Shown one piece after another: positions 34,476 through 45,935 of a stretch of DNA of 64,000 bases. The stretch covers positions 5,022,001 through 5,086,000 of the forward strand of contig OZ234493.1 in assembly GCA_965153455.1 (NCBI GenBank), written 5' to 3'. This DNA comes from Sphagnum compactum. Lineage: Eukaryota > Bryophyta > Sphagnopsida > Sphagnales. Position 1 is the first letter of the stretch. Each line of letters begins with the position of its first letter. Under the pieces are notes generated by a model, which was not told the DNA's origin, did not search any database, and worked only from the letters and a program-made list of their open reading frames with translations. A program made the position numbers and the translations under genes.

Positions 34476-35939
34476 CTAATATTAATATTTTTATTAAATT
34501 TTTTAATGCCACATGGCATATTTACATTGGGCCACGTGTCATAATATAAGATCATCCAAATATTTGGATTAAACATCTTAGATTATTTCAAAATTATTAT
34601 TATTATAAAATTTTAAATAATTAAATATTAAGACACATGGCAACACATCATTTGTCCTCAATTGTGACAAAAATAGTTGCATCTTAGTCACATGTGACAA
34701 TACGTATACAATGGAGTCAAAGGATGAAATGTATTTGTTGATTTTTTTTTTTATTATACCCTTTGTCATGTGTAATTAATTTATCACATGCTACTTGTCT
34801 TAGGCGACTAAGGGGATTTTAGTTGCAAAATGTCTTTTGCGACTAAAATTTAGTCACAAAGACTAGTTGAAAATACATGTTTTTCTTCTAGTGAGAGGGG
34901 CGTGCTTGAACTTCAGGATGGGGATTGAGACGAATGACAAGCGGGTTCATTATTCACACGGACCTGCACAAACTAAACAACAAGTTGGTTTGTGTGTTAT
35001 AGTATTATCTATGTTTGGCGACGAGGCTTGCACCTAAATGTCATTTTGTCCTGGGACTGCCAAGTTGGAGTCTTGAAATTCCCGAAATTGGGACTCTTGC
35101 GATTTTGGAAGCCCATAACTTCTTATGAAAACCTCTAATTGAGGTGAGGTCTAAAGCAAAGTTGTAGCTCGTGTTGAGAGCTTCCCAAGAGTATGTGGCA
35201 CTCTACCTTAACGTAAGTAAGTCAGGGCAATTCTTGACTTTTAGTGGTCGGGAGTCAAATTGGCACTTTGACTCCTTGCCATTTTTTGGGCCATAACTTA
35301 TGTTTGAAGTACCCAAATGGGTCATGCAAGCCCATTTCAGACTCTACGTTCCAAGATCTTTTCAATGGTATAAAAAACTTTTCAATCCAATGAAATTGGC
35401 CCTTGCAATTGCCTTTTGAAGATTCAAAAGTCCATCGGGATTCCAACTTCCAAAGTGGGAGCTCACTCCTACGCTCCCGAGAATATAAAATGTGACTCCC
35501 GGGCTTCATTCTTGGCACGCACCTTTGCAAGCCCTTGCCTTGGTTGCAGCCCAAGGCTAGGGTTGTGACAAAAATTCTCACCTAAACTTGACTTGCACTA
35601 TGTTTCCAATATACTGACATCTATTGTTCTTGTTGTTGAACTTCAAATTCCATGTACTTATAAGGTTTGAACTTATTCACATTGACTAGTAAATTTCCTT
35701 AGGTGTGACTTATTGCCCTTTGGAAACCACATAACATAATCACCAAAATTGAATTGTTTTTCTAGATTCTTTTGTTAACTCCATAATGCTCTATTCCATT
35801 GTTGAATTTCTATAGTTTTTGCAACATGCATTCTAGCTTCCTATAACTTTTCTAGGTCTGTAATTCTACTAGTTAAATCTCTCACTGAAGGATTGTCTTT
35901 TTCATTTCCACCAACAATGGCACTATGTATTTTGTGGGC

Positions 35940-36560
35940 ATCAATGGATGTAATCCATACACTAGTTAATATGGTGTATACCCTGTTGCTACTTTATATG
36001 TAATTATGTACAAAAATAACATTGTAAACATATGTTCATCCCAATATGTTCTATTTTCACTAATTAACTTGGTCAAAAGTGTCCCAAATACCTTGTTAGT
36101 AAACTCAACCTACCCATTCCCCTTGGGATAATAGTTTGTAGAACTCACATATTTCCATAAAAAATGATTTGTCAAATACTCGATGGCATCATTAATGAAA
36201 TGAACTCCCTGATCTGTGATTATAGTCAAAAGACATCCAAACCTAGTTAATATGACTTATACAAAAAATTTCTTATGACTATTGTAGTATTAGTTTTCAA
36301 TGCTCTTGCTTCCACCCACTCACTAGCATAATCTGTGGCTATAAGAATATATTTGTTTCCTATATATCTTCTTGCTAGCTTAATTGGTCCCACAAAATAA
36401 AGTCCCCATTTCATAAATGGTTCCTCTGGAAGACTGGTGACCAGCTTTGCAAGACTTTGAGTTGCTGATCCTCCTATTCTTCATGCATCACAAGATATGT
36501 AGTAATCATGCACATCTTTATACATAGTTGGCCACCAATATCCAGCATCCAATATCTTTC
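35940..36560 (-). pseudogene. integrase remnant
   Basis: Minus-strand text from about 36550: ILDAGYWWPTMYKDVHDYY, ISCDA, then after a stop [20 protein letters not shown] and [37 protein letters not shown]. This is the HHCC-to-core part of a Ty3/gypsy integrase; Tyr replaces the first catalytic Asp in the usual WGLDF phrase. Further decayed text runs to about 35700 (MWFPKGNKSHLRKF). Confidence 0.82.
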
Positions 36561-36699
36561 TCTATGTTATTTCGGTTGTAAAATGCGCTTTTGATGGTCT
36601 TTCATGTAGTTCTTTCATCACCATCTATGTTTCTGTAGTTGTCAAATTGCAGTTTATTATCTTGGCCCCATTCTATACAATTCACCATTCTTTAGTGTG

Positions 36700-38222
36700 A
36701 AAGGTTTTGCTATTTTAACCAATTTCTGCTTCTATTGTAGTAATAACGTGCCTCAATTTGTCATGTTCTCAAAAATTATTTCACATCCTTTGACCATTCA
36801 GGTTCTATGTAATACAAATTTACATCTGCAGTTTGATCAGGCACACTTGCGGGTTCTACAATATATGGTAGTCTTGATAATGCATCTGCAACTACATGAG
36901 TTTTGCTTGGTTTATACATTATTGTAAAGTCATATTCTAGGAATAGTAACAACCATCTAGCTATTTTCCCTTAAACCTGTGGTTTGTTGACCAAATAAAC
37001 CAATGCCATAAAAAACAAACTTATTGCCTAACAAATAATGTTTGAATTCATGCAAAGCAAAAACCATTGTTAAAACCTCTCTTTTTCTTGTGCTATAATT
37101 CTGTTATGGTCCATTTAGAAGCCTAGAAGCATACATTATTGGTTGATCACTCTTCCCTATTACATTCTAAAACAATATGGCCCCCACAGCTAACAAGGAT
37201 GCATTTGTATGAACATGAAACTCCACCTGTTAGTTTGGTGATATCAATATCGGTGTTTCAATATACTTTTGTTTGATCAATTCCCAAGCCTTTTAACATT
37301 CTTCTATCAAAAGAAAAGTTTAGTTTTCTGGTCAATTTAATGATAGGTGCCATAATATCAACAAAGTTTTTTATAAAACATATGTAAAACTATTCCATCC
37401 CATTGAATATTTGAATTTGTTATGGATTCTTGGGTGATGGCATGTTTATTATTGCTTGTATTTTTTTTGGATATGGTAGTTCCCTTCTTTGGAAATAATA
37501 AACCCCAATATCATCCTTGAAAATACCATAAATGCACATTTGTCTAGATTCAGACTAATGCCATATTTTTTACACTTTTAAAAACATAATCTAAGCTTTT
37601 GTAGATGACTATCCATGTCACTATAAAATCATCCAAAAAATATCTTCATAAAAATATCCAAATATTCTCTAAATGTTTTGGTAACAATTTTTTTATATGT
37701 TGGAGGTCCATTTTTCACTCTAAACGACATCACCTTCCATATAAAAGCTCCCCAGTCTATAACAAATGCAGTTTTGTATCTATCCTCTAAAGCTATAGAG
37801 ATTTGATGATATCCTGAATATCCATCTAAGAAAGAATATCCTCATACCCTACTACTATGTGCAACACTTCATTTGTGAAAAGTAATGGGTATGGATCCTT
37901 ATTTGTGGTTGCATTTAGTTTTCAAAAAATCTCTACAGATTCGCAATTTGCCATTTTTCTTGGGTACTACTACTATGGGTGATAACCATGTAGCCTCCAC
38001 TACAGATTGAATAAATCCAGTTGTTAACAACTTGTTTATATATTGTTTGATTGTTGTAGCATAGTTTAGATTTAATTTGTGTCTGGCCTGATGTGCTAAT
38101 GGTATAGTAGTGTCCAACTCAATTATGTGTTGTGCCAATTTTAGTGGAATCCCTTTCAAATCTTTGTATGTCCATGTAAAAACATCTTTGAATTCCTTCA
38201 ACAGCTGCTCGAGTTCCAACAC
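36700..38222 (-). pseudogene. reverse transcriptase and RNase H remnants
   Basis: The first 108 codons (38222-37899) are open: LLKEFKDVFTWTYKDLKGIP, DTTIPLAHQARHKLNLNYAT, TWLSPIVVVPKKNGKLRIC. After this the frame breaks. The FLDDF active site is encoded intact at 37628-37636 and flanking bases, but a one-base change in the preceding T run throws it out of the adjoining frame. GISLNLDKCAFMVFS follows near 37540. RNase H text below 37400 is too decayed to place residues. Confidence 0.82.
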
Positions 38223-38699
38223 CTTGCATGTTTCTAACTATGCATTAATCTTCACCATCTATGATTCTGCATCTATTCCTAGATTGAACTTCATCAATTG
38301 TTGATCTTCAGTTAGTGTCCATCCAACTATTTACAATTTATGTGCTTTGATTTTGCTGGAGTTTCATCCATTGTGACATTCCCTAGTTGATGACTGTAGT
38401 ACATTTTCGAATACACCTATCCTCTAAAGCTACTTTTAGTTCATATGTGTTGCTAGTTATCTTCTTCTCTATGTTCTATACTTCAAATTCATGCTCTAAA
38501 TAATAGTCTTGACATGTATCCATGATTTCCACATCTGTGGTTTTCATAGATTGAATTGTCTCCGTAAACTAATTGTTCCTATTGAAAACAATTATGGCTC
38601 TATAGCAAAGATGATATCTTTTTTTTCAATTGTGATGCCATTCTGATAATCATAACACAATAACATTTATGGTCTTCTTACTTCACCTCCCAAATGTTT

Positions 38700-39130
38700 G
38701 GTGACTATAACTGTTCTGATTGTCCCATTCCCTTGTATGGTAACAATGTTATTCCCCCAATCATGTGCCACTTTAACATCCTTCAACCATGGTCTCCCAA
38801 CAACATGGAATAACTAGATTCTACCACACTATTTTGAAGTATAATAAACATAATTATGTAAGGAATGTCATGAACATATATCTTCAAATCTCTAATCAAC
38901 CCCATTGGTTTTGTGGTTGTTTAATTTGCCATCCTCATATTATATGGTGCAAGTTTAGGCTTTGGAAGCCCCAACCTTAATCTCAATTGTTTTGTGATAA
39001 TATTAACTCCAAAACCTCCATCTAGTAACACATCCTTTATTATATTCTTCCTAATCTATACTTGAATAATTGCCATATGATTATCTATTGCTACAACAAT
39101 TATCCCTACCTCTGGTACTGAAAAACCAAC
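38700..39130 (-). pseudogene. aspartic protease region (decayed)
   Basis: The segment between the zinc knuckles and RT contains minus-strand text compatible with a retroviral-type protease: DVLLDGGFGVNII-like near 39025 and VVGRPWLKDVKVAHDWGN-like near 38790. Stops and frameshifts prevent a full reading. The order along the element supports the call. Confidence 0.55.
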
Positions 39131-39679
39131 TTGTTTATATGTGGTTGCTCTACTTACATTTTGAATTTTCTCTATGCTTTTGCCAAAATTACATCTTTAG
39201 CTCATCAACTATTTTAAACAATTGTCCCAAGCTCAAAATATAACTTGTTTCTAACTTCTGCAAACCAATATTTAGAAAATATCTTCTACTATGATCAGTT
39301 TTTCTTGTGAATGCACTACTTCCTGAGATTTATTTATTTCCAAAGAAATAGTATTTGGCATAACCAGCCAAGTTGTGTTCCATCCCTCCATGGATGTGGA
39401 TGGCCCTTTTGTTTGGGTTTGTGTTTTTTGAATTTGTTAAATTGTCTCCACCATTGACTTCTTTAGCCATTCTTCTTTCTCCTAATCAACAACAGTATTT
39501 GTTTTTGTTGGCTCTCTATCCTTGAACACATGTTCTTTAGTTACTTTACTTCTTATGGTAACATTAACATCCACCACACTCGCATCTACAGTGACTGTTT
39601 GAGTTTCAACAACAAGTTGAACCTCTGTTATTGCCATAGATTTCCCATGAAACATCTTTTGCATCTCAACAAACTTTGG

Positions 39680-39847
39680 ACAATTTGTCATTTTATGTCC
39701 ATTCAAATGACAAATGTGGCATGCATATGAAAATGTCTTCTATGGTTTTTGACTTGGTTGTGCTACCTCTGTGGTTGCCACCATGGTGTCCTCTTTCTTC
39801 TTTCTACATGTCTCCACATTGTGATTCGTCATCCCATAGTTTGTGCA
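39680..39847 (-). pseudogene. two gag zinc knuckles, the first with Cys to Tyr
   Basis: Two CCHC motifs lie in tandem on the minus strand. The first (39847-39806) reads CTNYGMTNHNVETC, with Tyr at the second Cys position. The second (39721-39680) reads CHICHLNGHKMTNC and is complete (CX2CX4HX4C). They bind RNA in functional Gag proteins. The same Tyr substitution is seen in the plus-strand element at 18886-18888. Confidence 0.8.
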
Positions 39848-40199
39848 ATGTTTATCAGTCTTCCCTGTATTACTTTGAATTTTTGCTGGTGCTACCGGTT
39901 TCGTACTATGTGGTGGTACTATGTGGTACTAAAAGTGCACTCCTTGCTTTTGTAATATTCATGCCTTCTTCACACAACATTGTCGCCTCCTTATGTTGTT
40001 GTAGTGTTGAATGCTTCATCCATACAATTGTAATTTTAAAGCATGATTTTAAACATGTTCTAAACATATTAGTTAGAAAATTGTTTGTGGTTGGTATTAT
40101 AAATCATGAGCCAACTATTGAATCCGCTCATAGTAAGCCTCCACCCTCTCAGTCTCCTAATGTTTCATACTTTAACTCCATGTATATTTGCTTGTCATT

Positions 40200-40949
40200 C
40201 TAAGTCTTTCGATGATGTTTGCAAAATGCATGTGTAAGCTTTGAAAAAATACAATTAGGGAATTCTGACATGTAATTCTGACACCAGTTTGATGTTGTAT
40301 CTTTTTACATATAGCTAAACGCATTGATGATATACTCTTCAAAAGACTCTACATTTGCTTTTACTACAAAATTGAACAATTTGATATGAGCATCTAAATC
40401 AACATCTTTTTTGAAATCAAGATATTTAAGAGCTACCCCTATTAAACCTAACATAATGACCATCTCTATGATCAGGAATTGGTGCAATTATAAGAAATGG
40501 TTTTCCTTATCCTCCTCTTAGATTCATTGCATCTGCACTTATGTGTCTTCCAACAGCCATTAAACTTATCAATGGTCGATTTGTAGTCCTATTCACATCA
40601 GCAGTCATTATCAAATTGGTAAACACCATTTGAGGTGTCCCAACAACTCCAATAGTTATTGTTGGTAATGTCAAACTCCCACTTAGTTTCCTTCCTACCG
40701 AAACTCCACCCAATTGTGAGGTGATTTTCTGTCCCTTTACTCCCGGTTCTATGAGGTGACTATACTTGAAAGTACATATGCCCCCGGTGGAGGAAAAAAT
40801 GCAAGTGTGTTTCCAGATGTTAAGTTGCGTTTGTAATTGAAATCAAGTAGCTTACTTCCTATGCATGATTTACGATTTAGAATTGATAGATATATCTTCC
40901 AAGCTCGAACACTCCAAATCCTAGAATTTTGTGTTAAATTGTCACTCAT
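40200..40949 (-). pseudogene. gag capsid and leader remnants
   Basis: Minus-strand text includes LKYLDFKKDVDLDAHIKLFN and VVKANVESFEEYIINAFSYM (40487-40305), which match the capsid entry of plant Ty3/gypsy Gag. Upstream frames (40949-40507) give SDNLTQNSRIWSVRAWKI and a Gly/Ser/Thr-rich leader. Capsid text beyond 40305 is frameshifted. Confidence 0.7.
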
Positions 40950-40984
40950 TCAAATCAACTTTTAAGGATTCAACACCATGTTCA

Positions 40985-41346
40985 ATTTAACAACAAACCA
41001 CCAGTCACTTAAATATTGCTCTTATCGCATATGTTGTCCAAATCAAGCTTGCTTTAACTCATTAGGAAGCTAAGTACAAGGCGTATATGCCTACCAAATT
41101 CCAAGCTCTGCCCCCCAACCAATAAGAAGTTATGTTACCAAACCCGAGAGGGTTTCATGAAGGCAGAAAGTTCAACTTGGCTGCATACCACCAGTCATTT
41201 AAAATATTACTCCTATCACATATGTTGTTCAAATCAAACTTGCCTTAACTCATTAAAAAGTAGCTACAAAGTGCCTTTGTTTACCAAATTGCAGGCTCTA
41301 CACCTAAACTAGTAAGAAGTTGTGCTATCAAACCCAAGAGGGTTTG
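40985..41346. repeat. ~180-bp tandem duplication
   Basis: Two diverged copies lie side by side. Both run from 'ACCACCAGTCA(C/T)TTAAA' (about 40997 and 41189) through 'TCATATGTTGT'-type words and 'CTTTAACTCATTA'/'CTTAACTCATTA' to 'AAACCC(G/A)AGAGGGTTT' (about 41138 and 41330). No coding content was seen. The segment lies upstream of the minus-strand gag and may be LTR or leader sequence of that element. Confidence 0.75.
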
Positions 41347-42179
41347 TGAAATTCCTCTAAAATTTCAAGCTCCCAACACTATCCTCCTCACTTCTATTCT
41401 TTCGAAGTACTCTAAACATCTAACCCACTCTTCCTCTTTCCACCATTTACTATTCCTCCTTCTCCCCCCCTTCCCAAGACTAGTAACACAAGAAGAAGAC
41501 CCCCCTTGAGCTTGTTCTCTTTGTCCAATGGAAATTGTGAAAATCCTTCCCTCCAATCCATGTCCTCCTCATCCTTCAAGACCCAATGAGAATCCAGAAT
41601 GATTTGCCTTCTAATGGAGTTTAGGATGAAGATTCTTGTGCCCAATGAAACACCAAGAGGGTTCCATCTTTTAATCAAATAAGATGATAATCTTCATGAC
41701 CAATGGAATTGAAAGACTCATCCATTTCCTTATCTTGGACATCTTGATGAGGTTCTTAAACTCGATCCTTATCCACTCCGTCCATTTGACTTTCACATCC
41801 TACTTTTTCATTTTAATTATTTCAAGTAACTAATTACTAGGATAATTTATCGATAGTAATAAGTAAACATCTTTGAGCTCCTACTTGACTAAATCAACTC
41901 AATGGTAGTAGTAACATTTCGGTGTACCATTTACTCTTTTAATATCCCCTAGTTATTATTTACCAGGTAGTAATTAATTGTGTAATACACAATAAATTGG
42001 AATAAAAATTTCCATCACAAGAACCCCCATGTACTTCTAGATCCACCGTCGAAACAGGGTTTGACGAATCCATTAGAACTATGATGTTCGCGTTTTCATG
42101 AAGTTTTGTCATCATTGTCACACATTACGCCTACCCTAATTTGTTAGTTAAAGGCATCGACCCTCTCTGAATGCAAGTA
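41347..42179. other. no gene recognised
   Basis: Low-complexity, AT-rich sequence with only short minus-strand frames of Gly/Glu/Lys-rich composition, which I judge to be antisense to CT-rich DNA. It may include the missing LTR of the 35.6-40.9 kb element; no LTR ends could be matched. Confidence 0.4.
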
Positions 42180-42612
42180 CCAAATTGTTCCGGCTACTCC
42201 TTTGGTTTTTATTGATGTAGGTGAAGATTTAATCATGACAGATGATGTTGTTACGCCCTTGAATCCTCAAATTGCGCCAGTAGAAAAGGAAGAGCTTGAA
42301 GAAACACCGCTTGATGTGAATGTCTCCCAACGGCTGCGTGACGACACTCGGCATGGGATCATTGATTGTCTCCTAACTCACATTCTTTAGCGATTTACTT
42401 AGAATTTGTTCCCGCTCGTGGAACTACGCCAGAAAGGTCTGAAAAATGTCAATGTGAAGAGGACGATGTTCGTTTTCACTGTCGAACTTGGGTTCCTGGT
42501 GATGGCCATTATTGTTGGTTATGAGGCCCAATCAACCCCCTTTCCATGGAGCATCGAGCTGAATACCTAGCTCGCACCATTCGTTGCATTTTGGATTTGT
42601 TGCAATTGTGAT
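42180..42612 (+). pseudogene. coding-like fragment of unknown origin
   Basis: Base composition rises and three plus-strand pieces read well. The first (about 42202-42390) contains TPLNPQIAPVEKEELEETPL and RLRDDTRHGIIDCLL. The second (about 42457-42522) has VRFHCRTWVPGDGHYCW with regular Cys and Trp. The third (to about 42610) reads NPLSMEHRAEYLARTIRCIL. They are separated by stops or frame changes. I do not recognise the family; it could be a captured host gene piece or an unfamiliar transposon. Confidence 0.35.
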
Positions 42613-45600
42613 TTATCCCCTCTAAATCGTTTATTAAATTGTAATTCATTTGAGGCTACTTAGGTGGAAATGTTAGGATTCAATTTGATTTCGATTATAT
42701 TTAGGGACCTAATAGAAGTGAAGATTGAGTAAGGGTGTACTAGGATTACATCATAAAAATCTTACAAGCACATCATTAGTGCTTGAAGATTATTCTAGAA
42801 AACTAATTTAATATTATCATGGCGAAATGTTGTGTTAATCATGGGCTTGAAGATTGTTCTATCTCTATTGGACCTTTCATTGACACCTCTTCAACTACTT
42901 CATGAATCTCAACATCCTTGCTACCCATTAAATATTAAAACAAGACCAATGTTGTGCTGAACACCACGAATTTTGGTGTCTGCTTCCACTCCCAATTCTC
43001 TAAAGATCTCTCACCCTTAATTACACAATTGAGGTCTTAAAACTATGGTTATCAACTTTTTGTTGAAGAAAGGAACTAACCCAACACCTTATTCACCAAT
43101 ATCATATTTCAGAAAAGAAAACAACCCCCCCACACAACCATGCGCATTCATCATTCCTTATTCTACCCTGAAGTCGTTAAAAACCCTTAATAACCTTACC
43201 ACACTCGACTATCCTTGATGCAACTCTTAAAAATTGAAACTACCGCACATGGTTGTGTCGGTATGGCTCACACCAATCCACTACCCAATTTTGTTGCAAA
43301 TCCAATTAGTACTCCCCTTCTAACAACATCCATGGTGGGCTCAACAACCATTTCAACTGATGTGGTTGGTATACCACCATCAAGTGATTAGGTAACTACT
43401 ACTCTAGTAGGTTGTCTCTAAGTTTCAACAACTACCACTTTTGACACGATTGGTGAAGTTGTGTTGACTTGAGGTCAACAATGTTCCATTCTATGTTTAC
43501 CTACTAGTGTCCTCTATGGTGCAAAATGTGAATGTGAATACACTTTTGGTTCTCTGTTCCTAGTTTGAATAGATGGACAAATCTATCAACTCTGTGGTCC
43601 CAATTGGCTTCCCAACTCCATGCCTCCCAATGTGTTATGGACTACATGAATTCCTGGTTCATGTTCTTGTGGTTGATCCATTAATGTTCATGCCACATTC
43701 TGTAACTCCACATGTCTAACAATACCTGCTTTGATGTGAAAAGGCACAAAAGGAGAATCCATGATTACATGTCCTTCCTCACAGAATGCATTGACCCTTG
43801 AAAGTAATCTAACTACTTCTGAATCTACAAATTCATGATCCCGTGTTTCGGTTGTATACCTTGTTTGATCCAACTCTGGATTCCTTTGATGTGAGTGTGA
43901 TTATGGTACTTCATCTAACACATTCACATGTGCCTTTGCATATTCAGATGATTGTAGGCAATTTTCCTTAGTCTCCTCAACCACATCGATATTGGTGTTT
44001 TCTTCCACCTCCCAATCTTCCACTAGTTCATAGTAATTTGGAAGTGTAGGTTAATACACAAACATGGGTTGTATACCTCATGTAACATCCCTTCTTCAGT
44101 TATTCACCGACCCTAAATTTGAGATTTCTTGCAGTTGATCAGGTATTGCAAAAGTCCATGCTCCGTCTTAAACTTTTTAATTCTGAACCATAGATTACGA
44201 CTAAAAAGTATACTACACCCACTCATTTGGGTGAAGAGTTGACTGCATCTTTTTCTATGGAGATCGTCGTTTATAACTATGTTTTCTCTAAAGAGCCTTA
44301 GTCCATACTTCACGTCATACCACTTGTGGTACAAACAACCTATGCCTTGCAAGCCTTTCCAATATTATTAAAACTCATATGTCCAACATTAGATTCCAAT
44401 GGGGTTTCTATAAGCCCTACATGCTCCTCTCCATTTTTAAGATTATCTTCTATTTCTCTTTCAATAACTTGTTGATTTGCCTCCAAATTCGATTATTGCT
44501 ATAAACTTCATGTCACCATCCAATTCATCTTGTTTCACAATTATTGATCTTCAAAATTTGTAGATCACTTTGTAGTCCTTATGGCATCAACCGCTTAAAC
44601 CTTTAATACTTTCTTACATACCCCTTTAAATTTTGAATTGAAAAAACAACACTACTCGTCTAAAAACTCTCATCTATAATATAAATTGTAAGAACCCTTC
44701 TTTATTGTTAAAAAACAAAAAAATTCCCCACGAGATGGTCGCCAAATGGTAGAAGTGAAATTTAATTCTTGTAGAATTATTCCACACTATTATAATAACA
44801 TATTTACATTTCACTTGCATACATTCACTGTTTAATCCTTGATTCTCAACAAACTTAGCAAGGCCATTCATTAAAACACCAGATTCATGGTTATTTCATA
44901 TAACCAGAATTTACATTTTAAAATACATTATGTAAAAGCTCCAGAAAACAATATTACAATTCATTTCATCATATTCTGATAATACAAAAAAATCACACAA
45001 CGATTTAAACATAGAATTCATTATAGAAGTTTATGATTTTTTGTATTACTGAAAACACGAATCAAAATTACAACACAATCCCATGTTTTGTTGAAAAAAA
45101 TCAAAACAACAATTAAAATATGTGGTATGTCAAAACAAAATTTGTGGTTTTCTACTACAAAGTCCCTAGGACTCCTCCCACTCTTCCAAAATTGTCTAAG
45201 AATCTCCCCTCTTTCCTAGATCTTCCCTCTTTGGGTAGTCCCAAGTCACATCATCATGATTCAAAACCAACAAGAATTCAAAATTCAAAACTACAATGTT
45301 CCATGAGCAATCCCTATTCATCCAAATCATGTAATTATCCTACCCCCTTAATAAGGCCACCATGTTAAAAACCATTTAAAAGGTTTTCCTTACAACAATT
45401 TAAAAAATCAACATTTTTATGCCTTTTATGGACTTTGTAAAATATTTCAAGGGCTACATATTTGATGTTATGAAACACAAATAACAATGTTTCATTCACT
45501 AAATGGACCTTTAATGTCCTAAACTTCAAATATTTTATATCCCAAAATTTCAGATACGTTACATAAACACATTGTGAAATAGAAGTCCATATCCAAGATT

Positions 45601-45935
45601 TAATAATTTGTGACATTCTGCTTCACCAAAATTGTAAAATCCATTACTAATTAAACATTCATGATTTTGATGTGTTTTTTTTATGTTTATAAACTTCATG
45701 TGTTAACTTCACATAAGTGAATACCTTTTCATTATATTCAGCAAAAGTTAAGAATTGTATGCAATAACATTTTTCAAATCCAAACAAAATTACCACTACG
45801 ACTTCCATAATGGTCCATTATAGTATGCAACCACCCAAGATGTGCATGATAGTCGAAAGAAATGATCGATCAACAATTGAAGGAAAAAGAAAATTAACAT
45901 TGTTTATAATAAATTGTGGAACAATACAAGTGCTA
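42613..45935. other. no confident gene; weak minus-strand remnants
   Basis: Mostly AT-rich, decayed sequence. Two minus-strand frames (43873-43688 and 44352-44113) have mixed composition, for example HVIMDSPFVPFHIKAGIV and GIGCLYHKWYDVKYGLRLF, that looks protein-like but matches nothing I know. They may belong to a decayed element on the minus strand. No repeats with clear boundaries were found. Confidence 0.35.

Larger units (their letters stand above)
30722..34893. mobile_element. CACTA (En/Spm-type) transposon, non-autonomous
   Basis: The left end is CACTAGTAGAAA (30722) and the right end TTTCTTCTAGTG (to 34893), i.e. CACTAGAAGAAA inverted. AGA flanks both ends (30719-30721, 34894-34896), the 3-bp target duplication expected of CACTA elements. 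Subterminal GCGACTAAA words occur near both ends (30789; about 34840). It is 4172 bp with no transposase frame; the interior is very AT-rich, with a roughly 362-bp tandem array (31080-33140), an (AAT)n run near 33225 and ACCT/AGGT runs at 34290-34475. Copy B of the LTR shows the empty site. Confidence 0.92.
30609..35570 (-). mobile_element. LTR (copy A), split by a CACTA insertion
   Basis: On the minus strand the LTR starts TGTCACAACCC (35570) and ends GTCACA (30609) beside the primer site. Without the CACTA insertion it is about 787 bp. It aligns along its length, inverted, with copy B at 51626-52541, which is longer because copy A lacks about 110 bp near 35000. Its start abuts the end of the minus-strand Ty3/gypsy element, but its gag (30560 downward) is different, so it belongs to another element. 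Confidence 0.8.
35600..40949 (-). mobile_element. decayed Ty3/gypsy retrotransposon, minus strand
   Basis: Read from 40949 down to about 35600 the canonical order gag, two zinc knuckles, protease, RT, RNase H, integrase is preserved, with many stops and frameshifts. It is a relative of, but clearly different from, the plus-strand element at 15.75-24.7 kb. No LTR pair could be assigned: its 3' side abuts an LTR of another element, and a roughly 180-bp duplicated segment lies beyond its gag. Confidence 0.85.

Noticed and set aside
35570-40949. LTR copy A as the 3' LTR of the minus-strand Ty3/gypsy element
   Set aside because: The LTR is followed by a primer-binding site and a different gag, and no clear polypurine tract precedes it, so it is better read as the 5' LTR of another element.
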